Positions 28,402-39,750 of a stretch of 64,000 bases of DNA are shown one piece after another. The notes beneath the pieces were generated by a model. The model was not told the DNA's origin. It saw only the letters and a program-made list of their open reading frames with translations, and did no database searches. The translations under genes were made by a program, and so were the position numbers. How positions within the stretch are numbered: the first letter of the stretch is position 1; each line of letters starts with the position of its first letter. This DNA is from Isoperla grammatica (Eukaryota; Arthropoda; Insecta; Plecoptera; Perlodidae): assembly GCA_945910005.1 (NCBI GenBank), contig OX246747.1, forward strand, positions 37,861,530-37,925,529, in the 5' to 3' direction.

Positions 28402-28738
28402 ATACGCTTAAATCTTGCCTCATGAACTATGAAGACGTATGTATTATATATGGTTAAATAAACATCTATTCTACTACTACTTTATATATATTTATATATA
28501 CACACGAACTTGACGCATGCCCGCACGAAACTTCGATATAACGAAGTCAACCGATCGTGGCATCTTGTTTCATGGCTACTATTTTGTGACGTCATATTTC
28601 TTGCCGATAACACCGCTTGGTTGCGCTGCCTTGGTGATTTAGTTGTTGCGTCGGACAGAACGCGCTGGATGTATTTATAGGGCGGTGGGTCTTGGTGGCG
28701 GTGCCGGGTCCTGTGATATTCTAGTTTTTATTTTATTC

Positions 28739-28915
28739 TTTATATTCACGTGACGTCACTGACATTGTTGGCGGCCATATTCCCGTACATGTATTGCAGT
28801 TCCTACACATAGCGGCCACCATCCCGTACACGAAGTCATTGTTGTAGACAAACAAATGACTGTATTGCATACCAAGAATAGCTTGACAGCTGACAGTGGC
28901 GCATTCTATTGTCGA
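28739..28915. mobile_element. Family H CRE-ended MITE, truncated
   Basis: Starts 'tattcacgtgacgtcactga', then 'cattgttggcggccatattc', 'gcggccaccatcccgtacac', 'gtcattgttgtagacaaaca'. No mirrored right end is visible, unlike 29989-30197. Confidence 0.7.
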
Positions 28916-29988
28916 ATTAAAAACATAACTGTAGGAGCCTTATTTCCGATCTTATGACTTCCAACAAAATATTTTAACCATCGATGTACTTAAATTTAAA
29001 ACTTCTGATTGGTGGTTGTACATAACAAAACACAAGTTAGCAGGAACTTCAATAATGATAAGACCGGGCATGAAACAGGTTACAGCCATCACATTGTCCC
29101 ATCCAAGCTGTGTGGATGATTTACCGTTGTTCGGATGTTATTCGAACTGATTTCTGTTCCTGACTTCTCTAATTGAGCTTGTAAATATCGCGTCATACCC
29201 CGCCGTGGGAGGGGGTGGGAGGGGGAGGTTGGGGGTAATCGATTTAATCGCACATATCGAACAACAACGATTAAAACGAAGCTCGCGTCGTCGTAAATAA
29301 CGTGTGTACTCGTTTGACATTCAATCGGGTCGTTCGTTTGTGTTGTTGGGGATGACGGATTGATGGGGGGGGGGGGGAGGGGGGGGTCACTTAAATGCCG
29401 GACTCTGCTTCGTACATAAACAAATATTAGAGCTGCTGACAAATGGCGTTTTCAAAGTGAATGTTCTGTGCACTTTCATTATTTCAAATAGTCATATTTA
29501 GCACTTTGCGGAAGCGTATGCTTCTGGTAGGGCCACCCTAGCCAGCCGGACAGGTCGAAGAGAAAAAGTCAGACGAAATGCAGTTCATATTCATTTTCCC
29601 TTTCGTCCCCTTTTCTTTCCTCCCCTTTCCTTGCCCCTTTCCTAACCCCAAATTCCATCTTCATATTTCTCCCAATCATCGTCTCGATTAGCCAAGTTGC
29701 AAAAATATGAGACGTTAAGCCCAAATATCAATATCTTAACACTTTGCATAATTTAAGGGTTTTTAGCAAAAGGTAAATTATAATTGGTATTAGTTTCTTT
29801 TCTTATATTAGCCATAACGCTAGTCACGATCTGAAATTGTGTGTGAACGTTTCAATAAGTTCACCTTTTAGCCGTTATCCTTAGCCAAGAGTGTGCAATA
29901 TCCATATACAATATACAATATACAATATCCATATGCAATATCCTGTCTAGATGATATTTGTATTTATAGAATCTATTCCTATTGGTTA
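28916..29988. other. No gene seen; G-rich tract and a retroposon fragment
   Basis: G runs at 29206-29236 and 29365-29387. At 29665-29735 the 'tcatcgtctcgattagccaa' stretch followed by 'gacgttaagcccaaatatca' matches 40760-40830, a retroposon 3' fragment. 29508-29542 is the reverse complement of a piece at 41289-41325. Confidence 0.45.
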
Positions 29989-30197
29989 TATTCACGTGAC
30001 GTCACTGACATTGTTGGCGGCCATATTCCCGTACATGAGATATTGCAGTTCCTACACATAGCGGCCACCATCCCGTACACGAAGTCATTGTTGTAGACAA
30101 ACAAATTACTGTATTGCATACCAAGAATATCCGGTCTAGATGATATTTGTATTTATAGAATCTATGCCTATAGCCGTTGTGACGTCACGTGAATACT
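29989..30197. mobile_element. Family H CRE-ended MITE, complete
   Basis: Inverted ends tattcacgtgacgtcac and its mirror at 30178-30197. An internal stretch 'tctagatgatatttgtattt' is duplicated just outside the left end (29946), which points to a local rearrangement or an insertion into an older copy. Confidence 0.75.
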
Positions 30198-30519
30198 CCA
30201 CAGCCTTCTAACCAGGCCGGGCAGAGCCAACCTACTAGGATCACAAGGAGATAGACAGAGAGGAGATCGATCCCATATAACAAAGCCCCCCCCCCTTCAC
30301 TGTCTTGTTGCGTTCTGTATAACATTCTCGACTCAAAGAAACGCGCGCGGGCCTTATTCAGAAGGCTGTGTGTGTGTCACTCGCTGGGAGGTGCTGCATG
30401 CGGGATACTTGCTTCAGCAGAGTACTGTCACTCGTTTACTGTATACGGCATACTTGGTTAGTTAGAGTACTGACAATATTCGTGTGTGCTTAGATGAGTA
30501 TTTGCGACACTGTATAAAG

Positions 30520-30895
30520 ATCTAGGATCCCTTGTATGATTATCATCACAGTCATCTAGGCCTTCAATAACAACAACACAACAATTAGAAATTAGTTTTC
30601 AAATGTTATTTAAAGATTCATTGATTCTATAAGAACATTTTCATTTGTATAGCACAAGACTGAATTTCAAAAATAGCAATGTTGCCGTGTTTATTTCGGA
30701 CACACATTGAATATGCACCAATCAAAGAAAGATACAACAATGGAGTTGCCTAGCAACACATTGTTTGTACGCCTGTGATGTCACAGCCCCCTCTATTGAG
30801 TATTGTGTTATTGTTGTGTACTGTTGTACGTGAAGATATAGAGGACCGTGTTGGTAATCATACAAAGGGTTTTAGATAGTTTTAAAAATGGTCTA
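30520..30895. mobile_element. Family A MITE interrupted by a family Z element
   Basis: Left half 'taggatcccttgtatgatta' to about 30640; right half from about 30815 ('ttattgttgtgtactgttgt') to 'aaaatggtctatt'. Between them, 30690-30805 matches family Z ('caccaatcaaagaaagatac', 'gttgcctagcaacacattgt', 'gtgatgtcacag'). Confidence 0.65.
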
Positions 30896-30902
30896 TTGCT
30901 AG

Positions 30903-31052
30903 AAACTTATTCTTGGAATGCAACATACTAATTTGTTTGTCTACAACAATGACTTGGTGTACGGGATGGTGGCCGCTATGTGTAGGAACTGCAATATCTC
31001 ATGTACGGGAATATGGCCGCCAACAATGTCAGTGACGTCACGTGAATATAAA
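30903..31052. mobile_element. Family H MITE, inverted
   Basis: Reverse complement of the family H sequence, ending 'gtcagtgacgtcacgtgaata'-like at 31025-31045. It lies 700 bp from the direct copy at 29989, so transcripts through both could pair. Confidence 0.7.
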
Positions 31053-31843
31053 GTTTAGCGAGCCTTCGTGAATGAGCTCACAGATTACAAAATAGCAATG
31101 AAAATGAGAGAAAAAGTTGAAGCCACAGTATTTGTTCAGCTGTAGGTATTGAGGGTGTTAGCTAGACGGTTCATGCATATTTGATGCATGTCTGCGAAAT
31201 AACACTCCACGTCGTGAAATAGGTTTAAAGCAATCGAGTTGAAGTATCTGTCTGTCTGTCTGGCGTTACTGCAAGAAACGTTTGCATAAACATCCAGTGC
31301 ACGTGACTGCAGATCCCTGGCAATCAACGACATCTATCGAGAGCTGACGGAACCCTCCAGGGACGGGGTTGGTTATTCTAAACAGCTGACTTCTCTCTTG
31401 ACGAAGCAGGGTTGACGTGAGGGGACCGGGTGACCTCTTTTCATCCCCCTACCCCTCGAGACAATGTGTACGGGCGTTGATTGAACTTTATCTTTTTGCG
31501 AATTTTTCCGGGTTTTTATGTTGGCGTTGCGGCTTTTGCGTCGGAGTTCCACTACCGAAATTATGCAAATACTGATTTTTTTTAGCAGAGCGTTGTTTCT
31601 GACTTCTTCTATTTAATCAGCCGTTGAATTTAGAACAAGGAAAAAAGTTTTTTTCCTACGTTTTGATGTTACTTAATTTAAGAAGGAAAAAAAATACACA
31701 TTCGTTCAGTCGAGTTCAAGGCGTTAAACCGCGAATACTGAATTAGAGGAATAATTGGTTCTGTTGGAATTATTCCGTACAATAACGATACAAAATATAA
31801 AAATGCCTGGAGCCTTTTTTTAAAAACTATATGTTACTCATCT
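31053..31843. other. No gene seen
   Basis: No recognised element or coding signal; a short CTGT microsatellite lies near 31247. Confidence 0.4.
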
Positions 31844-31847
31844 TTAA

Positions 31848-33098
31848 AGGCCCAGTAAGGGTTTCAAACAACATATTTTAAAAATAAAGATTGCTTCTTA
31901 TAATTAGTAACGCACAAAACTGTAGTGAAAACGCCCCGCTCGTTCTCCAGATATTTGCGCGCGACTGTAGCAGCACGTGGCCTATTGGCGCGTCACAAGG
32001 GGTCTACTCCGCCCGCATACCGCTACTCCAGGTAGAGAAACAAGCCACTGCAACTGTCAGTCGTATAGTGTCAGCTTGTCATTCCACTCGTGGCTCGTGT
32101 ACTTGTCTGTGTTTGTACGTTAGTTAAAATGTTTGTCAGTTCGTTCATTTGTTTGTTTGATTGCTCGTAAGTTTAATTGTGTGTGCGTGTGTTTTTGTTT
32201 CCATTATGGTCAACTAGTGTTGCATTTCGGTGTAACAATTCCCGCAAGAGCAATCCGAACATATCTATGCACAGTTTCCTTGATAAGACACGATTTTCTG
32301 TTCTCCATAAACAGTGGTTAAATAAACTAAAACGAAAGCGGTCCGATTTTTTTGCCATGAATTCATCCAAAAAACAAATTGCCTACATGCGATATGCCTC
32401 CAAAGTGCGTTGCTTTCATTTTAAAATTCTTTTTTCTTATCATTACATTTCGTTTGAAACAGTAAATTATGACGGGCAGTTCTCAAAGTATGTATATTGA
32501 GCACAACCGAATCAAATGCCTCGAGGTATATTATACAATCTGAATCTTGCCTTACATTGTTTATTTTAACTGATTCAGAGCAGCAAACCGATTCTGTGTC
32601 CGTTGTCATTTCTGAACACGCACCACATTAACACCATAGCACATTTCCACTTCTACCTAGCAACATTTCTGATCTTAGGTTTTCCGATTCCCGTTTTTCT
32701 TGAATTGCAGCGTAGGCCTACTCTTCTTCTGTGTAGCGCGGCTCATAACGATATGGCTTCGCGCCTGCCATAGCTATGAATGAATGTACGCCAAGGTCTG
32801 TCGATCTGCGCGCTAGTGGCCTAGCGGCAGACGAGGCAAGCTCTGCCTCGTCTGCCGCTAGGCCACTAGCGCGCAGATCGACAGACCTTGATGTACGCCA
32901 AGCGCGAGCTAGGCTACCACCCCTCCGCCCGGCTGACCGCAGACCCGTGGTGACGTCACGCGCTTCTATAGCATGGGGCAAGTAGAGCGTAGAGAACTCG
33001 TGAGCCTGTGGACCGATTTCGATGATTCTTTTTCTGTTGTTGTACAAACGTTTCTTTGATGACACGTAGAAAAGTTTTATCAAACCCTTACTGGGCCT
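31848..33098. mobile_element. Non-autonomous TTAA-target DNA transposon, 1.25 kb
   Basis: Perfect 17-bp terminal inverted repeats AGGCCCAGTAAGGGTTT, flanked on both sides by TTAA (31844-31847 and 33099-33102). TTAA duplications are typical of the piggyBac and Kolobok superfamilies. No transposase reading frame is visible, so it is a deletion derivative or MITE-like passenger. It contains the perfect hairpin at 32793-32889. Confidence 0.8.
32793..32889. mobile_element. Perfect 46-bp-arm hairpin nested in the TTAA element
   Basis: aaggtctgtcgatctgcgcg, 'ctagtggcctagcggcagac', 'gaggca', a 5-base loop, then the exact reverse complement. 'gtacgcca' stands on both sides ('tgtacgcca' before, 'atgtacgcca' after), which may be a target duplication of 7-9 bp. 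Confidence 0.8.
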
Positions 33099-33102
33099 TT
33101 AA

Positions 33103-33483
33103 TGTTCCATCATTGGCATTATGGTTGTTACATATTTGTATTAAAAATTCAAAAATAAATATCAACTAGAATTTAAAACATATAAATTTTAACTCTTTGA
33201 TGTGGTTGTCTGCCGCAATGTGCATGAGAGCATAATTTGTATGCTGCGTGTGTGCATTGCAATGTCCAATTTACTCCCTGTTCGCTCACTGTAAGGAAAT
33301 AATTTAATAAACACCTCGCTAATAATGACATAAAACAACTTGATCCGTTTATTACGATGCGGCAACATGAGTGCTGGTTTAACCAGGTCCGCGTTGAGGG
33401 GATGAAGGTTTGCCAACTCGGCGGAAAGATCTGGGGATGTTTTTACTGCTTGATTGTCTGCTCATCTCACTAACAAGTTCAGG
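33103..33483. other. No gene seen
   Basis: The minus strand is open over 33189-33416, but there is no recognisable protein. Confidence 0.35.
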
Positions 33484-34654
33484 CAAAACTTGGAGTAGTT
33501 CGTCTCTAAGTTGGGGCGAAAAGTAAAGTAGTTCGTCTCTAAGTTCGGGCGAAACGTGAAGTAGTTCGTCTCTAAGTTAGGGCGAAACGTGAAGTAGTTC
33601 GTCTCTAAGTTAGGGCGAAACGTGAAGTAGTTCGTCTCTAAGTTGGGGCGAAACGTGAAGTAGTTCGTCTGTAAGTTGGGGCGAAACGTGAAGTAGTTCG
33701 TCTCTTAAGTTCGGGCGAAACGTGAAGTAGTTCGTCTCTAAGTTAGGGCGAAACGTGAAGTAGTTCGTCTCTAAGTTAGGGCGAAACGTGAAGTAGTTCG
33801 TCTCTAAGTTGGGGCGAAACTTGAAGTAGTTCGTCTCTAAGTTAGGGCGAAACGTGAAGTAGTTCGTCTCTAAGTTAGGGCGAAACGTGAAGTAGTTCGT
33901 CTCTAAGTTGGGGCGAAACTTGAAGTAGTTCGTCTCTAAGTTCAGGCGAAACTTGAAGTAGTTCGTCTCTAAGTTCAGGCGAAACTTGAAGTAGTTCGTC
34001 TCTAAGTTGGGGCGAAAAGTGAAGTAGTTCGTCTCTAAGTTAGGGCGAAACTTGAAGTAGTTCGTCTCTAAGTTCAGGCGAAACTTGAAGTAGTTCGTCT
34101 CTAAGTTCAGGCGAAACTTGAAGTAGTTCGTCTCTAAGTTGGGGCGAAAAGTGAAGTAGTTCGTCTCTAAGTTAGGGCGAAACTTGAAGTAGTTCGTCTC
34201 TAAGTTCAGGCGAAACTTGAAGTAGTTCGTCTCTAAGTTGGGGCGAAAAGTGAAGTAGTTCGTCTCTAAGTTAGGGCGAAACTTGAAGTAGTTCGTCTCT
34301 AAGTTGGGGCGAAAAGTGAAGTAGTTCGTCTCTAAGTTAGGGCGAAACGTGAAGTAGTTCGTCTCTAAGTTGGGGCGAAACTTGAAGTAGTTCGTCTCTA
34401 AGTTCAGGCGAAACTTGAAGTAGTTCGTCTCTAAGTTCAGGCGAAACTTGAAGTAGTTCGTCTCTAAGTTGGGGCGAAAAGTGAAGTAGTTCGTCTCTAA
34501 GTTCAGGCGAAACTTGAAGTAGTTCGTCTCTAAGTTGGGGCGAAAAGTGAAGTAGTTCGTCTCTAAGTTCGTGCGAAACTTGAAGTAGTTCGTCTCTAAG
34601 TTCAGGCGAAACGTGAAGTAGTTCGTCTCTAAGTTGGGGCGAAAAGTGAAGTAG
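33484..34654. repeat. 35-copy 33-bp minisatellite
   Basis: The agttcgtctctaagtt core recurs every 33 bp from 33497 to 34620; one unit near 33699 has an extra T. The second half of the unit varies among GGGGCGAAACG, AGGGCGAAAC and CAGGCGAAACTT types in a patterned order. The minus strand is open across most of it because 33 is divisible by 3 and the unit lacks stops (11-residue repeat LETNYFTFRPN). Confidence 0.95.
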
Positions 34655-35434
34655 TTTCTCGGGCAAGTGTTTTCTCTACGGGGCCATCCCGCAAAGTATC
34701 TGCATAGAAGTTGTTTGCCTGGGATCTGTGACCGGTGACCCCACCGCCTTGTGACCTGGCTGGGCATGTATGTTGCTGACACCAACATGAACCAAGGTTC
34801 GTTGAATGCCCTGGCGGGGGCTCGTCGAACTCTGAACACAGGTCGTCCAATCCTTTGAAAATGTAGACAAATCTTATGTTATGGGATTTTGTATGTCAAG
34901 AAGAGTGCTCTGTAAAAGATCATATCCGATAATAATAATAACTTCAGTTGAGTGATTCAAATCTTGTACTAAATTATGATTAATAGTAATTGTTAATATA
35001 TCCATGCATACTTCTCATTTTCCTTTTTCTTTCCTTTATCTTATTTAAATATATCCTTTTACTTGTTATTTTCTATCAAACTGTTCTCGCTCACTGATGT
35101 GATATGATATAACGGTTGAGTACCGAACCCATGCATTTACATCCTTGCTTCTCTAGTCAGTGATCAAGAAACAGTTCAGAGTTGAATTCACCAAACTTTA
35201 TTAGACTCCGATTTAACAGTCTATCGGATTGGTGACTTTATTTAAAAAAACATTACATAGCAAATAAATGGGGTCTTCTAGCAGATGTCATGTTTGTTCG
35301 AGGAAATCTTTGACTAGCGGCTAATGTTGGCACGGGGCCTCGGTTTCATTAAATCCACCTAAAGTGTTGGCTAAAGTGTTGGTCTGTAAACAAACCCTTG
35401 TGCTCGCTCACACCGTACGTTTATCTGATTCCAG
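34655..35434. other. No gene seen upstream of exon A
   Basis: Intron end. The acceptor tract ttatctgattccag closes it at 35434. No earlier receptor exon recognised. Confidence 0.5.
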
Positions 35435-37524
35435 GAGATCGGCCCGCTAGAAGTCCACTTCGAGCCCGGTTCACACGAGATGCTCAACGCAGTCCGCTCC
35501 CTCCTTCTCGCCGCTCACTGGCACTCGTTCACGGTATTGGCCGACTCGTCCGCCGCGGCCGGCGTCGCTCTCCGTCGTGACATTTCGGCAATCCTCGCCT
35601 CACCGCCGCTCAACCCGACGCTGATGCTGTTGCAACCTCAAGCCCCGCCCACCGCCATCTTTAGACGACTCGCCGACATCTCCCGCTCGACTCGCGGCGT
35701 CGTACTCCTTCTCTGCGACCTCAGCGCCGCCAAGCGGATCATGGCCGAAGCTAAGCGCCTCAACATGATGAGCGGCCATTTTGTTTGGCTCTGGGTCGAC
35801 ACTAGCTCCACGGCGGTGTTTAACGTGACTAACGAGAGTATAAACAACAAGGGTACTAACGATTTTTTATACAACAGCACTAAACCCGAGACGAGATCAA
35901 ATCACAACGTCGTTAAACCCGTGGTGAATAGCCAGAAGGTTACTACCAACATGCCGCCGGTTAATAATCTAAAAAACAGAGCTAAAAACAACAATCCGAA
36001 CTCGAGGCGGACGCGGGAAATGTTAAAACCTAACGAGGCCGGCGATACGAATGTACCCGAGCGTGGCCGAATGTCAGCGAACGTCGCGAATGTCTCGCAG
36101 CACCACCGGGCGAAACGTGACGTAGTAAAGAGACAACGCAAGGCGACGCCGGATGGTAATGTGAGTGCACGAGGGGGGGTCGTGACGTCAGAGGGTGAAA
36201 CGCCGGCGGTGAAAGACAGAATGTTGTATTTTAAACAGCCAATCAAGGACAACGATACACGGGTCAATGTGACGACAACTAACACGACAATAGGTGCTAA
36301 TTTAAACGAGGCCGAATCGAAAACGACGACGAGTGTGATTGTGAATTTGAATGTCAAGACTAAAAAGACGGACGAGGTGGTTGTTTTAAAGTCTAAAGGG
36401 GATGTTGGAGGTAAAACGCCTACGAAACTGCCTAAAAGTACTTCTTTAGAGTCTTTGGATACGAATAATCGTATTCCAAAGAAGGAAAGTGTCGGGGAAA
36501 AGATGACACGGCCTAATGGAAAGTTAACGCCAAGTCCCGACAACGATCCGGTATCCATTCACGGTGACATTCTCTCTGCGAGAGACGAGATTAAAGAAGG
36601 CGGTGATGTTCGGAAACCATCGACGAGTTTAACCGAAAACGACCGAAATCAATTCAAAGCCGATACCCTGCAGACAAAATCGGATCGTTTAACCACCACT
36701 AAAACCGATCCTAAACCCGTTTCAAAAGTTCACGACGTGAACGAAAACGCCGCCGAGAAACACGATTTGGAAACGTCGAGAAAATCGGAAGGAAACAAGA
36801 GGTTTTATTTTCGCGACGGCCTCAGTGATACGAAAACGGGTACCGTGTTATTAAAAACGACTAAAAATATTATCGACGACGATGTTGTTGTTGTTAAAGG
36901 TAACAAACAGTTTAAAGATGTTTTCTCCGATGATGGTGATGACGCGAGTGTTACGCAAAGTGAGACGAAAAGTAGTGAACCAACTTTAGATGGTGATAGT
37001 GACTATCTAGCCGACGAAACCGAAAGAAGATCCGACGCGAATGTATTAAAATATCTTGCGACAGTCACGCAGGATCGTTTCGTCATCAATAAAAACAATC
37101 AACGTAACAATAACAACAACAATGAAAACGACCCCAAAAGCGGTTTAGCGGTCGAAAGAAATTCGTTACAGATTGATTTGCGAGATTCGCGGGCAATGTA
37201 CGACAACCGCGGTGCGAAGAATAATAAAAAGAACGACTGGCCGTTTTCGAGCGGTCGCAGCGCGGGGAAGTCGTTGTCTAAGAACGACGAGAACATGACC
37301 GAGTCGTTGCCGGTGGGTTTGTTGGCGGTGAAGCTGCAGCCGTTGAAGGTGGACAGACACTTCGTGAAGGGTTCTGTGAGGCTATTGGTCGAGACGTTGC
37401 GGATCGTGTTGACTCAGTGTGTAGAGTACATCGCGTTGCCGGAGAATACAAGCGAGTATCACTCGAGTTGCTGGAAGAGTCGACCCTCGGCGATGCAGCA
37501 GAACTTCTCGGCGATATTCGCCAG
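35435..37524 (+). CDS. Nmdar2: NMDAR2 exon A: amino-terminal domain with giant disordered insert
   Basis: Exon of 2,090 nt. It opens after a pyrimidine-rich ATTCCAG acceptor; an in-frame TGA six bases further upstream rules out an earlier start. Residues 1-125 of the exon match the GluN2 amino-terminal domain pattern: a Phe/Glu-Pro-Gly stretch, Trp29 of a WHSF motif, GVVLLLCD (88-95), a helix, then MSGHFVWLWVDTS (about 111-124). In vertebrate GluN2 only about ten residues separate this strand from the next motif. Here that motif, SLPVGLLAVKL, begins at residue 624. The insert of roughly 498 residues is rich in N, D, K and T, has an Asn run near 37110, several N-glycosylation sequons (NVT, NES, NST, NVS, NTT) and an RAKR basic site at 36107-36118. 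After it come a helix, a Cys-Trp near 37472 and NFSAIFA. The exon has no in-frame stop. Its ends are GC-rich and the insert is AT-richer, consistent with relaxed constraint. The ATG at 35480 is internal, not the start. Confidence 0.85.
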
Positions 37525-37596
37525 GTAAGACCCTCTTGTTATTCTTATTTACATGCTAGAAGAATGATGTGTTTCTTACCAACATTCAAAGTTGTT

Positions 37597-37745
37597 CGTT
37601 TACAGCTAGGCGTTGTGAGCGAAGCGAAGGCGTGAGCTCCAATCAGTGGCCGAGTTTGCGTGAAACTATTAACTTCTTTGCATGAAACTCGGCCGCTGAT
37701 TGGAGCTCGCGCCCTCGCTTCGCTCGCAACGCGTAGCTGTAAACG
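37597..37745. mobile_element. Family J palindromic foldback element, copy 2
   Basis: Starts cgtttacagctaggcgttgt and ends with the mirror. Arms about 65 bp around 'gtgaaactattaacttcttt'. It sits 72 bp downstream of the exon A donor, so the pre-mRNA carries a strong hairpin next to that splice site. Confidence 0.8.
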
Positions 37746-38097
37746 TACCATAATATCTAGCTCAACTACAATTAAGTGCTCCAAATCTGATATGCCTATA
37801 ATACATTATTTACAGTAATTTTGACTATTGACACACTTAAGCACTTTAAACTTAATTATTAATAAGATTCATGTAATTAAAATAACAATCAGCTGAAGAA
37901 TAAAAAAAAACAAGTAAAAACTAGTACGATGGAATAATAGAGTCTGCCACACTTTTCGCGCGCGGGTAAGGTTAAGCCGTCCCACAGCCATCTGTATTTA
38001 CACGACATCATAATTGTATGCGTCAAGTGAGGGGCATACTGACATTTGTGTGAACAGGAACGCTCGCAGCGCTGCTGTCATACGGTCTCCCATAGTA

Positions 38098-38455
38098 AGA
38101 GCTGTGACTGTTAGTCTGCCCGTATAGTTAGAGTGCTGTGACTGTTAGTCTGCCCGTATAGTTAGAGTGCTGTGACTGTTAGTCTGCCCGTATAGTTAGA
38201 GTGCTGTGACTATAGTTAGAGTGCTGTGAATGTTAGTCCGCCCGTATAGTTAGAGTGCTGTGACTGTTAGTATGCCCGTATAGTTAGAGTGCTGTGACTG
38301 TTAGTATGCCCGTATAGTTAGAGTGCTGTGACTGTTAGTATGCCCGTATAGTTAGAGTGCTGTGACTGTTAGTCTTCCCGTATAGTTAGAGTGCTGTGAC
38401 TATAGTTAGAGTGCTGTGAATGTTAGTCTGTCCGTATATTTAGAATGCTGTGAAT
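38098..38455. repeat. 34-bp minisatellite, about 10 units
   Basis: Unit gtgctgtgactgttagtctg plus cccgtatagttaga, with two shortened units near 38205 and 38397 that repeat the same deletion. This suggests a higher-order duplication of about 190 bp. Confidence 0.85.
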
Positions 38456-38761
38456 AAAACAGCGCCTCGTGTAAATGCGCTCGTCATGTTTTATTTATGA
38501 ACCTGTCGTGTCGGGATTTAAGGGGAAATTGTTTCCCTATTACCGACGTGAACGACGGATCAGTGACAATCTGCACCGCCTTCCTTCCTCGCACAACATG
38601 TTTTATTTATGAGAACGACGGAACAACGAGGGCGGCGGTGGTTTTAACTGAGACCTAATGAACGAGACGATGCATAGAAGGGTTTCATTCACTCTGAGAG
38701 AATAAATGAACAGGTGGGGGTAGGGGGGGATTGTTAAGGGTGGTATTCGATTTAGAAATTA

Positions 38762-39060
38762 CAGGTACGTCACATCTTTGCGCGTGGCGGCCACATTTGT
38801 GATCGAACTTTGACTTTGCCATGGAGAAACAATAGATGATTATCAGAATTGATCTAGAAAACCGTGATTTGCCCTATCTAAGGGTCCTTGATAGTTATGT
38901 TTGGTGCATTTTTCACTGTTGTGCATTGTTGTCATTGCAGATCTACAGGGCCGTGATTAGCTCTATCTAAGGATACTTGATCAATCCTGAAAAAGATCTA
39001 TTTTGGTAGAACACACAGAAATCATTAATTCTTTCAAATTCATTTTTATATTTGACCTCC
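38762..39060. mobile_element. Family I repeat interrupted by a family A-like MITE
   Basis: 'acgtcacatctttgcgcgtg', 'gcggccacatttgtgatcga' and 'gccatggagaaac' match 57745-57810; 'tggtagaacacacag' onward matches 57830. Between them, 38838-39003 is a family A-like palindrome with 'ttgatctag' ends and 'gtccttgatagttatg'. Confidence 0.6.
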
Positions 39061-39120
39061 GGGTGTCACAAAAATTTGTAAGGAAGTTACGCAGTAGCGA
39101 ATCTCAAATACCGAATTTGA

Positions 39121-39134
39121 GGGGGGGGGGGGGG
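39121..39134. repeat. Poly-G tract
   Basis: Uninterrupted G14 in the receptor intron. Confidence 0.8.
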
Positions 39135-39750
39135 ACGGGTCTGACTAATAATCGATTGATTGGTAGATAAAGAAGTTCTCCCTCCAATACCGATCGACAC
39201 TCTCAACCGTAGCAATCTCTTTACACAAGCATCGGGCGTCCGTCTTTTGTTTCGACAAATCACTCGCATCAGTTTCCCCTTCCAGCTTCCTGTCTTCCCC
39301 CCCCCCACACATCTTTCTATATCGACTATCGATTCGACCGCACAACGATATAACCGCGTCGACAGCAACAAAAAGTAGTAAAGAATCACATTCAACCATT
39401 GTGAATGAATGGGGTTATCGTTTTCTTTCTTCTGATTCTTCTTCTTTTTTTATTCTCGTCCTGTGTCAAATTATCGACGAAAAGATGTATTCTTGTACGA
39501 TTTTAGTTCTTTTCATTTTTCGTCGTTTTATTTCGAAGGTGCCGACCGAACAATTCGTTCGCTGGTCGTTCACCGAACATTGCCGAGATCGCGTTTATCG
39601 TGCGGGGTTTTTATTCGGAGGGGAGGGGGAGGAGAGGGAGGGGGGCGATAAATTGTCGATGAGGCGTCTGGATGTCCGTAAGACATCACAGGGATGTCTT
39701 TCTGCCCGAGTTTGTCGGTATCTTCGTCCTCGCTATGACTCTTCCATTAA

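Noticed and set aside
35902..36558. 218-codon minus-strand frame inside exon A
   Set aside because: Antisense shadow of the receptor exon, whose sense strand shows homology and splice sites.
38098..38455. CRISPR-like or regulatory repeat
   Set aside because: 34-bp units are directly contiguous with no spacers; an ordinary minisatellite.
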